Part shown: positions 20,704 to 30,800 of the stretch, piece after piece | Position numbering within the stretch: position 1 is the stretch's first letter | Layout of the letters: every line of letters begins with the position of its first letter | From: Trichobilharzia regenti | Taxonomy: Eukaryota > Platyhelminthes > Trematoda > Strigeidida > Schistosomatidae | Reading direction: 5' to 3' | NCBI GenBank assembly: GCA_944472135.2 | Contig: OX235262.1 | Coordinates: forward strand, 43,079,804 to 43,143,803 | DNA: 64,000 bases | Program-made: the position numbers and the translations under genes | The notes under the pieces: model-generated | What the model saw: the letters and a program-made list of their open reading frames with translations, nothing else | The model's database searches: none | What the model was told of the DNA's origin: nothing

Positions 20704-22173
20704 ATGGTCCAAATCTCTGAAAAACGTGTTCGTAGAAACACTGTTGTTTTAGATAATGGCTCAAATTCAGTTATAACTGCATTACCGCCTGGTAATACAG
20801 TATCAACTACTAGCTCTCAAAATGATTTGAGTGCAGATCTCACTCCTGTGATACAGGTGAAAGATGTTCTGTTAGAGAAATCTGAGTTCTGTAAACTAAA
20901 CCTCCTTATGAAAGATATGCAGAGGCAAGTAAGTGAAATTCAGAAAATATTGGATCAGTTTGATAGTATGTCACTGCCAATCTCAAATACCACGGAGAGC
21001 CGTTCTGATATTGGCCAGGTTAAGTGTTTACTGGATGTAACTCAAAACAAGCTTTCGGATTTAGACCCAATAGCCTGTCTGTTAACACAACATCCTAAAA
21101 TATCTCAAGACAACCTAAATAAAGCTGAAAATCTGATTGACTGCTTGGCTACGGAGGTGATGAAGCGTATAACCCCTTCTCACCAAGCTATAGTTTACAA
21201 CGTCCCAGATTCTCTGCCCCTGAAAACTGTAAGACACAAAATCCTGATTTGTTGCGGCATGGCTAGTGTTCCATGTGAATGCAAACGACTTCGTAAAAAG
21301 TCTAACCAGGCTAATTGCCCAATCATTTTTAAATTCAGTAATTCCCTTGATGCTAGTAAGTTTACTAAATGTCAGGATCACTTAAGACTGAATAGCAGTT
21401 ATAAGTCTATAACCGTAGCTCAGGATAAAACACCATGTCAGCGCAGAATAATGCGTAGTAATAAACTTGTCACCTCCTCTAGCTTTGATTTACCAAAAAA
21501 GGATCGTGCACAGCAACAGACACCTAGTGCTGAAACTAGCTTTCAGCAAACTACACAACAACCACGCTTGCCAATGGAACTAGGAACTGATTTAGATACC
21601 AGTACCTCCGTAAATAAAGCCTCATCGAAAGATGTTAAAATGCCTAGAACTTCTGCAAGTTGTTCTAGGAAATTTCCCCCCAAACGCAGTAACCTCACCA
21701 CGATGAACAAATTCCGCAGGGTTGAGACTAATGATGAGGAAGAATACTTTGTATTCAATAAGCCTGCTGAGAGTAAGAATGTTAACAAACCATCACTTGT
21801 TACGAAAAACTCCTCTCGAAACATAAGTATATCTGGAGGTTTTCCGCATGCTCCACCTTATAGAAAGTCAGGCTCCAAGACTCCTAAAGCCTTGCAGCCA
21901 AAGCACCTTCCTTCACAATTCCTTTTAAGTTATAAAAACACCGCGAAGGTGTGTACCGGTATGATGAATAGCAGTTGGATGGATAGACCTTTTGATGGTA
22001 TGCTTTTTAACCGTCACCCTAGGCCCAAAGCCTACTACCCTTATATCCAGGAACACATGGTAAATTTTCCAGGTGTCCCGAATCACTGGTACGACCCATG
22101 GCACCTAGGACCACCTCATTGCAGTATAAACCCGATTTACGTACACGCAGTCCGACCCCCCTTTCATTCATAA
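20704..22173 (+). CDS. CR1-A ORF1 protein (nucleic-acid chaperone type)
   Basis: A 489-codon frame with ATG at 20704 after a 90-bp leader. Residues 50-150 are helical and coiled-coil-like. An AIVYNVPDSLPLKTVRHKIL block around 165-185 and a CKRLRKKS basic block suggest an RRM-like fold as in LINE ORF1 proteins. The second half is basic and low in complexity, Pro-rich near the end (HMVNFPGVPNHWYDPWHLGP). No CCHC knuckles are obvious. It presumably coats LINE RNA. It overlaps the ORF2 start by 76 nt in another frame. Copy 2 at 51956 is almost identical. Confidence 0.8.
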   Translation: MVQISEKRVRRNTVVLDNGSNSVITALPPGNTVSTTSSQNDLSADLTPVIQVKDVLLEKSEFCKLNLLMKDMQRQVSEIQKILDQFDSMSLPISNTTESRSDIGQVKCLLDVTQNKLSDLDPIACLLTQHPKISQDNLNKAENLIDCLATEVMKRITPSHQAIVYNVPDSLPLKTVRHKILICCGMASVPCECKRLRKKSNQANCPIIFKFSNSLDASKFTKCQDHLRLNSSYKSITVAQDKTPCQRRIMRSNKLVTSSSFDLPKKDRAQQQTPSAETSFQQTTQQPRLPMELGTDLDTSTSVNKASSKDVKMPRTSASCSRKFPPKRSNLTTMNKFRRVETNDEEEYFVFNKPAESKNVNKPSLVTKNSSRNISISGGFPHAPPYRKSGSKTPKALQPKHLPSQFLLSYKNTAKVCTGMMNSSWMDRPFDGMLFNRHPRPKAYYPYIQEHMVNFPGVPNHWYDPWHLGPPHCSINPIYVHAVRPPFHS

Positions 22174-22447
22174 ACTCTTGCGGTGCTGACGCACAAATAG
22201 ATTTAGGTTATGGTGACATTTTAAGCCAGTTTGTAGTATCCCGTGACTTATTCACGATATTGCTAATTAATGCACGTTCCTTAATCAATAAGATATCTGA
22301 ACTAAGGACATTATTATTAGTCGCCAAGCCTACTGTAGCTCTGATTACTGAGTCATGGTGCTCATCCTCTGTACTTGATGTGCATATAGGCATCGATGAT
22401 TACACTGTACACCGTGCAAACAGAGATTGCAAGCGTGGTGGAGGATG

Positions 22448-22451
<4 letters not shown>

Positions 22452-22497
<46 letters not shown>
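22452..22497 (+). repeat. (TA)n expansion inside the endonuclease frame
   Basis: Copy 2 has only a short TATATATA here (about 53703-53710). Copy 1 has a long run translated as repeated Tyr-Ile, directly after a GGGCLIYI block. Length is such that the frame stays open. Confidence 0.9.
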
Positions 22498-22500
<3 letters not shown>

Positions 22501-23161
22501 ACTCATTTGTAGTCAGTAAGGTGGAAGATGAAATAATGAATAATGTACCTGACTCACTCTGGGTTGTCTTACATGGAGATAAGTACAAAATTCTCATAGG
22601 CTGTGTTTATCGAGCACCAAGCGCAACAAAGGAAACTGATGCGTTATTAGCTAAATCGTTTGCACATGCCTCCTTGTTTAGTGCTAATTACAAAATAATT
22701 GCAGGGGACTTCAATCTTCCAGAAGTCAATTGGCTAACTAGTTCCGGCCCCAAACGTTTCGACGAATTACTTGCCGCTATCGACTGTTATGGATGGCAAC
22801 AACACGTCCAGACACCTACTCGTGGTGACAACATGTTGGACCTTGTTTTTTGTCATGACACAATCCCAGTATCCATCTATGTTGGTAATAGATTTTCCGG
22901 TAGTGACCATAGAATGGTACTCTGCTCTCTGCCTTTCTCACCACTAAATATAGGAAGCAAACAAGATTCATGAAGCACAATATGTCGTAGTTACAAATAT
23001 ACAGACTGGAGATTAGTCCAAGAACTTATTCGACTCTGTCAATGGGATGACTATTTTACCACTGACTCCCTGGAGGCCGTAGCAACCCTGTTTTACAGGA
23101 ATGTTACCCTTTGTCTAGATACAGTTGCTCCAAAGAAAATAGTGAAATCAAGTAGACACCA

Positions 23162-23521
23162 TGTCAATGCAGTTGAAGATTGAACGATCAATTCTTGGCT
23201 GTTTGCTCAAACCACCTTCACCAATTTTCGTGGAGGCATCAATACGACAGTCATCGTCTCATCGGTCGCTGTTCAGAAAGAAGTCAGCAGTAAACCATCA
23301 GAAGTACTATTGTGATTTATTATTGTAATATTTGTTCACAGACCCTAGTAAAATCATTATTTTTATATGTTGGTGTAACAATAAAGAATCCTCGAGTCAC
23401 CAATCGGTCTTGTGAATTTTTCGCCCGCTATTGCTAAGCGTTTCTGAAAAACTGCAAGGAACAGCGTGGGCCCGAGCGTAGCAACAGCTGGGCATTAACG
23501 GTTTATGAGACGTGACTGACA
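23162..23521 (+). repeat. L2 5' LTR
   Basis: 360 bp, TGTCAATG...ACTGACA. An AATAAA signal lies at 23380-23385. If the self-priming model is right, RNA starts near 23294 (ACCATCAGAAGT), making U3 about 132 bp and R+U5 about 228 bp. Confidence 0.88.
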
Positions 23522-23533
23522 GTTTCTGATGGT
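23522..23533 (+). promoter_or_regulatory. Candidate self-primer binding site of L2
   Basis: GTTTCTGATGGT starts at the first base after the LTR. It is complementary to 23294-23305 inside the LTR: ten Watson-Crick pairs plus two G-T pairs at the LTR-proximal end. L5 has a different pair of sequences that again match each other. The sequence then continues AGAAAC, so GTTTCT can also form a local hairpin. Confidence 0.65.
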
Positions 23534-23666
23534 AGAAACAGATACTGGCGGATTCAGACAGCTGGTAACAGTTTGGATAGTCACCGTTCATCTTTCCTGG
23601 TGCTGGTCAAGTCCTCTTTGAACAAGCAATATCTGGAACTGTTTTGGAATTGGGTCAAGTTCAACA

Positions 23667-26600
23667 ATGCCTGGGTCAAAGAAGGGACAGAGTGTCTTGG
23701 ATACAAACAGGAAAGTAAGTCATGGTGACTTGTCTGTTAATTGTAACGATGTGTCTGATGTTAAGCATGACATGGTTGATGTTACTGTTTCGCCGTTCAG
23801 GGATAATAGGAACATCAAACTCCCTAAATTAGAACCACGGTGTTTTGATGGAAACCCAGCTGATTATTTACAATTTGTAAAGGAGTTTGAGATCATGTTG
23901 AGTGGTTTTCTATCAAGTGATGAATTGAAGTTAATGTATTTGATGAGACATTGCACTGGAGGTGCTTCAAGAGCTATACAGTGCTGTGAGCTCATGCCCC
24001 TAATGAGGGATACGCTGAGGCTATGAGCATACTACGTCAAAGGTTTGGAAGACCTTCGATGATTGTAAGGAACGTATACGAAGCTGTCAAAGGTAACGGC
24101 AATCAACTTCAAGATGACTCCAAGGCACTCACTGAGTTTTTAGATAATCGACTTTCAGATGACAGTGGCTACAAACTAAGACACACTAGGGGTAGAGTAG
24201 CTATCGAACAATGTAAAACAGCTACCAGGCAAAAGTTTTACTTGATTAGGTATGCACAGATATGGAATAAACTACCAATGTAAATGCGTCAAGCAGGTAC
24301 ATTGGCCTCATTCAAAAAAGTGCTTAACGGCAAACTACAAGAGTTTGCAAACGATAGTAGTCCTAGTTCCTATCTGAGAGCCTCCGAAATTATAGGTCCA
24401 TTTAATGTATAATCTTAAATACTACACCTGTTGTTTTTTGCCTATATTTATAATTTTAGATAAAACATTAACTATTAAGATACTTACCCTCAAACAGACA
24501 AGAAGTTTCGTTTGTAAAACTCCTACCCAACACAACAAGTGGAATAAAACGGACATAAACCGACAACATGAAGAAGATATAACTCACCACAACATCACAT
24601 GGACAGATGTACCCTCGTCGGGCATTTTATATACCTCACCAACTACAACTCAACTTTCCTAAGATAATGTGATGAACTTATATCCGTAATGTTGCTGAGC
24701 AGTTAATATCCACAAATCCTGTCGGAACAACTAAAATTCAAAAACCCTCCTCATGAGAATTAAATACCCACAAGCAGTAGAAATCCATTAATTGATGCGT
24801 CCAAAGCTTATGTATTTTTCTCCCAACAATGACATTGCAGATCAAATGAGATAAGCAAATCACTGATTTCCAAATAACACAACAATGAACTATAATTCAA
24901 GAATTCTGTACACAACAAAATTATGTATGAAAACTGACTTCAAGCTTTATTTTTTTCTCCCAGGTACTTATAACCCATCCACCAAAGGCCTGGTTTTTTT
25001 TGTTAATGCGAAGACAATACTTCTGTATTTCCTGATGTGTTGCACTCACTGACAATCTAGCGGATTTTTCCAACTATGCACAGAAACGATTGTACATAAG
25101 TGAAAAGGATGTTTTATACTATTGGGATTAACATTTATCAAGTGTATGTATAATCTCCAGTGTACATGTTAAACATATTTTGCTATTGACTGTAAATTGT
25201 GACTGAATAATATGGTCCTATTTCTGTAACAATTTGATGATGCCTGTAAACTGGCGTCCCTCATGTACTGCATCATGAGAATAAATTTATTTATTTATTT
25301 ATTTATGACTTATGAGAAACCTTGATTTCTATGAATTGCATGAGTGACCTCAACTCGAGTTTTATACTAGAAGTAATAGCAAGACGCCTACCTACTCGAC
25401 TGCAAAGGAAGTGGGTGAGGATGAGGGTATCGAGCCAAAGTTTGATGATATCCTGAAACTAGTAAAAGATAGTGTCAATCAATCTATGAGCAAGTTTGCC
25501 AGTATATTGAATCTCACCCCTAGAATAGAGTAGTCTGAGATCAAAATGCAATCATTGATGACGAATAGGCCTCAGAGAGGTGGATATCGAGAAGGCTCCA
25601 TGATGTCTAGTAATGCATATAGACCTATTGAGTGTAACAGGTTTCGTAGTACATCCTCAACAGATAAGTTACAAGATGCAAGACAAACACGGTTGTGTTT
25701 TACACGTTTGCAAGAGGTGCATACAGAAGTGAACTGTGAACCGGTGAGCAAGTTCAGTGATAAGCTAAATGTGAACTCCAGGTCTGACTCCGAATTGTGT
25801 GACGATATCGGTGCGGTGAAGAAGTCTGTAGTTACAACTGGTAAGCCATTGTTGAATAAAGTGTCACAGAATAGAGTTGCTGCTTCAGAGTGGAGTTCTG
25901 ACTCCAAAAGTTTACAAAGTATAACTAGTCAGAGTGAAGATATAGAACCTTTAATGATTTGTGAGGAGGAACCAAAATTGTCTACTGCTGTTAACAAAGA
26001 GTTTCAAAATGATGAACTTGACGGTAAAGTGAATATATGTGATAATGATCATGATAGTGCAGATTTGTCTTTGGTTGATCATGATGAAATGGAGGGAATG
26101 CCTACTACCGCTAAGTTAAATAAAGGTTCTGTAGAACTTGAACGTGAAGTAGAGTTAAAGGCAGATGCAGTTGCAGAAGGCATGCATATTTGTGAGACCG
26201 TCAGTGTGAGTGATCAGCATGTAGTCCACCTATCATCAGATGCTAGTGCTAAATCTGAGCTGATAGTAAAAGACAGCAGTGGTGGTGGTCTTGCAGGTAG
26301 ACAAATTTCTGAAAGCCAAACAAGAACAGCTTCTGATCCACTGCTAACTTCATCAACTGGTATCAATCAGCCGTCGTTGGTGTTGTCATCCACAATGAAA
26401 CAGACGCCAATCAACTCAACTATCTTGTGCAATGACTCTGAGAGTGTTGGTGCGTTTGAAAAGACGAAAGATATTGCTCAGTTTAGTGAGGATAAGCCAA
26501 GTGTAAACGAGAGAGTAATTGTTAAATTGACTTGCACGAATAAAGGCATTTCAAGTTTCAAGTTACTATTTGAATGTTATTATCTTTGGTGTAAATTACT

Positions 26601-26754
26601 CTGTGCCTACGCTTGGTTGAACAGATACTTCGTGTGTTTGTTCGTCATCTACAATCTACGATACAATGACATGAGCGTGTTACCGTTCAGATTTGAGGAT
26701 ATAGCTGATAGAAGGAAATCAGCAAATGAACTCTGCAACGATTTTCCAACCTAG
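23667..26754 (+). pseudogene. Gag-like ORF of L2, broken by a frameshift and a LINE insertion
   Basis: Starts MPGSKKGQSVLDTNRK. The DUF1759 block (LPKLEPRCFDGNPADYLQF, LRQRFGRPSMI) is interrupted by loss of one C in a C-run near 24000 (L3 has five, L2 four) and by a CR1-D insertion at 24149. The frame resumes at about 25320; a TAG replaces CAG near 25532, and the frame from 25546 stays open to 26754. The second part has the altered zinc knuckle, the acidic linker and the hydrophobic tail ending ANELCNDFPT. Confidence 0.85.
24149..25306 (+). mobile_element. CR1-D LINE 3' fragment inside L2 Gag
   Basis: Opens with the end of a CR1 RT: GYKLRHTRGRVAIEQCKT then RYAQIWNKLPM and a LASFKKVLNGKL block. 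A long 3' UTR follows, ending GATGCCTGTAAACTGGCG and (TTTA)n at about 25284-25306. The same fragment, at the same Gag site with the same tail, is present in L3 (46266-47422). Confidence 0.8.
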
Positions 26755-26767
26755 GGCGTCAACCTGA

Positions 26768-26999
26768 GAAGGGTTGTAGGCGTACTGCTGTAAGTCCTAC
26801 AGTTCTTCAATGGTAGATTTTCATGCCGGAATCCACAACATTTGATGTTTTGATTTACATATGTTTGTGTTAAATAGTTGTGTGAGTTCCAATTATCGTA
26901 ATTGTTGGTTAATCTTGTTTGTGTCCGTACATTCCACAACTTACAGTCGACAACGTGAGAAGGGTTGCAGGTGTACTGGTGTAAGTCCTGCAATTCTTC
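26768..26999 (+). repeat. L2 3' UTR hairpin pair
   Basis: Hairpins at 26768-26808 (stem GAAGGGTTGTAGG / CCTACAGTTCTTC) and 26959-26999 (GAAGGGTTGCAGG / CCTGCAATTCTTC), 191 nt apart. L2 has lost one of the three units seen in L1, L4 and L5. Confidence 0.7.
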
Positions 27000-27703
27000 A
27001 AAGGAATTCCATCAAGACATGATCGGCGAGGTTGTTTGTACTATTTGTATATATGTGTGGTGTGTCATAGCAATTGGTGTATTTTGGATCCATTGTGTTT
27101 ACATGTTGTTTTCGTACCTTGTTGTTATTGCGTAATTTTGTTAAAATTTTCGTCGTGATTACTTCTGAAGTTGTTTCTAGTCTTCTACATCCGTGAATGA
27201 ATTGATTGATGTTAGAGACAGCAGATGGGTCGTATACGCCGGGGAGGCTAGGCTATTGCTGAGAATGAAATGCACACGGAGATAATTATTAGTTGTGGTC
27301 CGACACGCCGGGGAGAAAGAGTGTAAGCGACTGAGGCTCGCATACGTCATCGTTACTAGAACTGAGTCAGAATGATTGGAAAGCGATTTCAGTGGTAATT
27401 GGTAGTGAGTAGATAAGAGGATGAGCGTAGAGTATCGTGAGGTACTGCCATGGTCACGTTGCGTTCTGCAAGAGTCATTCTAGCAAGTGGCGATTGCGTT
27501 GCAAGAGGATGCCTTTAACTGGAAGGCGTAGGTCGTCGTCGATGAGTGAGATTGTGCTCTGTGTATGCCTGTGGTGTGTTGGCTTTTCTGTTTGTTTTCC
27601 ATTTCAGCTTTGTCCGTGTGGCTCAGGTTCTCTCAATTGCATCTAAGTCAACGTGCATTGGTCGTGATGGAAAAAAGGGATGGATCCGTTTTTTGCCGGG
27701 GAG

Positions 27704-28064
27704 TGTCAATGTAGTTGAAGATTGAACGATCAATTCTTGGCTGTTTGCTCAAACCACCTTCCCCATAATTTTCGCGGGTCATCAATCTGACAGTCATCGT
27801 CTCATCGGTCGCTGTTCAGAAAGAAGTCAGCAGTAAACCATCAGAAGTACTATTGTGATTTATTATTGTAATATTTGTTCACAGACCCTAGTAAAATCAT
27901 TATTTTTATATGTTGGTGTAACAATAAAGAATCCTCGAGTCACCAATCGGTCTTGTGAATTTTTCGTCCGTTATTGATAAGCGTTGCTGAAAAACTGCAA
28001 GGAACAGCGTGGGCCCGAGCGTAGCAACAGCTGGGCATTAACGGTTTATGAGACGTGGCAGACA
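27704..28064 (+). repeat. L2 3' LTR
   Basis: 361 bp, preceded by GAAAAAAGGGA and the short purine run CCGGGGAG, the likely polypurine tract. It keeps the ACCATCAGAA self-primer segment unchanged. The right terminus (GGCAGACA) is slightly altered. Confidence 0.88.
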
Positions 28065-29690
28065 CGCCAACATAAATATATTCCAAGGGCACACCGCAAT
28101 AAGTTAAGGAAGCTGAAGAAACAGTGCTATTCCACCAAGGATATATCACTACTGCTCTCAGTCCACGAGTCTCTTGAATCTATCAAGCGCCTACTCTCTC
28201 AAAAGGAACTCGACGAAGAGTTAACGGCACTTGAAAGTACCTCCAAAATTTATAACTTAACGGCACTTCTTAATAAACGAATGCAGTCGGCGTGGGAAAT
28301 CCCCTACTTACTTCACGACAAAGTAATCTACAATGAACCTGCCACTATCTGTGAACTTTTCAGTGATTGGTTTGCAAACTTTAGTTTAGAAACACATATG
28401 CCTGGTGAAACCTCCCCCCTTACTAGCTCTTCCCTTGAAAGCATTGTGCTCACTAATTAGTTAATAGTACAAGCAATTAAAAGCCTTAAACCTTCCACTA
28501 GTACGGGACCGGATGGCCTCGCTTCGATAATTTTCAAAAACAGTGGGTGTGATATACCCCTGTTACTTCTTAAATTCTTCTCAATATCTATGGACACTGG
28601 CACTTACCCTAGTGAGTGGAAAACTAGCTTCATAATTCCACATTACAAATCTGGTGACAAGGCAAACGTCCTCAATTACAGACCCATAAATATAACCCCA
28701 GTTATCTCACGAATCATGGAGAAAGTTGTAAAAGATCAATTGTCAGACTACCTACTTAGGGAAGATCTTGTTACAAGGTCTCAACACGGATTTCTCAAAA
28801 ATAGATCCTGCGTTACTTGCCACTTCGACTTTTTCAACTGCATCACTAGTAGTCGCGAAGCACGTAAGCTGGTCGTTGTTCTCCACTTCGATATAGCTAG
28901 GGCATTTGACATGGTATCTCACAGTATTCTCCTTGAGAAGCTGTACTCTTGTGGAATTCGCAACCCATTACTGAACTGGTTAAAATCATTTCTTAGCAAC
29001 AGGGTACAAATAACCAAAGTTGGATCTGTATTGTCTCATCCTAGGCAGATCTCAAGTGGGGTTGTGCAAGGTAGTGTCCTAGGTCCACTTTTATTCACAG
29101 TCCACATTAACAGCATTTACAAGTGCTTCACCTCAGGTAAACCATTCCTATATGCTGACGACCTCAAAGTCGTCTACTCCTGCTACACTCATGAATTAAG
29201 CGATATGGTTACTAAAATACATCTTGAACTAAGTAGCCTTGCAACATGGTGTGCTGAATCCTGTCTAAACTTTAACATTGACAAATGCGGCTGGATTTGT
29301 ATCGGAAACAGTAACCTTGATCTAACTCTTGAAATAAATGGGCGAAAACTAGCCAAGCTGAACTCAGTCGTAGATCTCGGTATTAGATACTCTAGTAACC
29401 TAACGTTCTCTGAACAAACTGATTATGCCAGTCGTAAAGCACGAAGGCTGGCAGGTTGCATAACACTCAATTTCTTTTGTTGTGAAACTAGGGTTTTATT
29501 ATACAAAGTATGTGTCCGACCTATCTTAGAATACTGCACGTTTATTCTTAGCGGACTCAGACAAAATGACAAGCTTAAATTAGAGGGAGTGCAACGGCAG
29601 TTTACCTCAAGAACTCTTGGTTTAGAAAGTGGTCTGGAATACCATGAGCGATGCGAAAGACTTAGATTAGAACCCCTCTGGAAAAGACGC

Positions 29691-30056
29691 TGTCAATGGA
29701 GTTGAAGATTGAACGATCAATTCTTGGTTGTTTGCTTAAAATCAACTTCCCCAATTTTCGCGGAGGCATCAATACGACAGTCATCGTCTCATCGGTCGCT
29801 GTTCAGAAAGAAGAGTGAAACATCGTCAGAAGTAATACAGAGATTTATTATTGTAATATTTGTTTTCAGATCTTAGTTTACTTAGTTCGTTTATTCCTTT
29901 TATATGTTGGTGTAACAATAAAGAAATAACAAGCGGCAGATCGGTGTTTTGGTTTTTGCGTCCGTTATAACTAAGCGTTTCTGAAACTCAAAGGAACAGC
30001 GTGGGCCCGAGCGTAGCGAGAGCTGGGCATTAACGGTTTATGAGACGTGATTGACA
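29691..30056 (+). repeat. Solo LTR (L6) in CR1-A copy 1
   Basis: 366 bp, TGTCAATGG...GATTGACA, flanked by GACGC (29686-29690) and GGCGC (30057-30061), a 5-bp duplication with one mismatch. The undisturbed site AAAAGACGCCTTAAGC is seen in copy 2 at 61083. No internal sequence is present, so it is an LTR-LTR recombination product. It carries the CATCGTCAGAA segment of the L5 type. Confidence 0.9.
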
Positions 30057-30439
30057 GGCGCCTTAAGCTAAACCTTATCATTTACTACAAGCTAACTAAT
30101 CTTCTCTTGCATTCCTCCGAGCTAATGACTAAACCTACCGCTATCGTCAGTTACAACCTTAGAAATCATCACAACCTAGCTGCTATGGAGCACTGTCAGA
30201 CTTACGTACGGTACAACTTCTTCTTAAATAAGTTTTCAGTCATTTGGAATAGACTACCAGCTAATGTGCGCGATGCAAACACACTTCCAGTGTTCGTCTC
30301 CTCAGTCACCAGACTGCTCAATGATGACAATGCACTTCTACGTCTGACTCTTACACCCTCTTTTTCACCCTACATAGATATTTTAAGTTCTTTAAACGTG
30401 TAGTTACAACAAACTATAATCATAAATTTTATATATATA

Positions 30440-30800
30440 TTTCTTCCGGTTTATGCAGGAACATATCAATTTTACAGGCATGGATAATTTATCATACAAA
30501 TTACACATAATTTGGCGTGATGAATTTACAGTGTGGTTGTTCATTCTGACATTATGGTCAGTGGGAACAGTCTGCTATAAAGTCTGTTTGTGCAACAAAT
30601 AAAGAAATATAGAAATATTGTCTTCGCATTAACAAAAAATCCAGACATCAGATGGATGTAATACAAATATCTGGGAAAATAAAGCTTGAAATCAATTCTC
30701 CTATATAACTTTGTTGTGAACAGCACCTTTGGCTTAAAGTTTATTGATGTATTATGTTGAGATCAGTGATATATTTATTCCACTTTTTCAGCAGTCTTAT
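30440..30800 (-). mobile_element. Possible CR1-D-like 3' UTR fragment
   Basis: Contains GTCTTCGCATTAACAAAAAA and AATAAAGCTTGAA-like blocks in reverse orientation to those in the CR1-D copy at 24.9-25.0 kb. Diverged, without coding sequence. The following 30.8-32.0 kb shows no gene or recognised repeat. Confidence 0.4.

Larger units (their letters stand above)
23162..28064 (+). mobile_element. LTR element L2, both LTRs, nested LINE inside
   Basis: 5' LTR 23162-23521, 3' LTR 27704-28064, flanked by a 5-bp duplication with one mismatch (CACCA at 23157-23161, CGCCA at 28065-28069). It sits in CR1-A ORF2; the uninterrupted site is in copy 2 near 54375. The LTRs differ at roughly 15 positions. Internal: leader, Gag, CR1-D fragment at 24149-25306, rest of Gag, 3' UTR with two hairpin units. 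No pol genes. Confidence 0.88.
22098..30403 (+). pseudogene. CR1-A ORF2 (endonuclease + reverse transcriptase), copy 1, broken
   Basis: The endonuclease lies at 22245-22960: LLINARSLINK, ALITESWCSS, IGCVYRAPS, IIAGDFNLPEVNW, FSGSDHRMVL. RT lies at 28490-29400: STGPDGLASIIF, NYRPINITPVISRIMEK, LHFDIARAFD, SSGVVQGSVLGPLLF and FLYADDLKVVYS. The C-terminus at 30062-30403 has FSVIWNRLPANV. Breaks are a (TA)n expansion at 22452-22497 (in frame), a TGA at 22971 where copy 2 has GGA, LTR element L2, a TAG at 28458 where copy 2 has CAG, and solo LTR L6. The catalytic motifs themselves are intact in sequence. Confidence 0.85.
20612..30440 (+). mobile_element. CR1-A LINE, copy 1, nearly full length, twice interrupted
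   Basis: The 5' UTR (from about 20612) matches copy 2 from about 51870. ORF1 and ORF2 follow; ORF2 is split by LTR element L2 (23162-28064) and solo LTR L6 (29691-30056). The coding end is at 30403 and the 3' UTR matches copy 2 for only about 30 bp before diverging. The near identity to copy 2 indicates recent activity. Confidence 0.85.

Noticed and set aside
23530..23541. TGGTAGAAACAG as a tRNA primer binding site of L2
   Set aside because: It lies 8 bases inside the leader and the equivalent in L5 differs by an indel (TGGAAACAG), so it is not a conserved tRNA match. The self-complementary site fits better.
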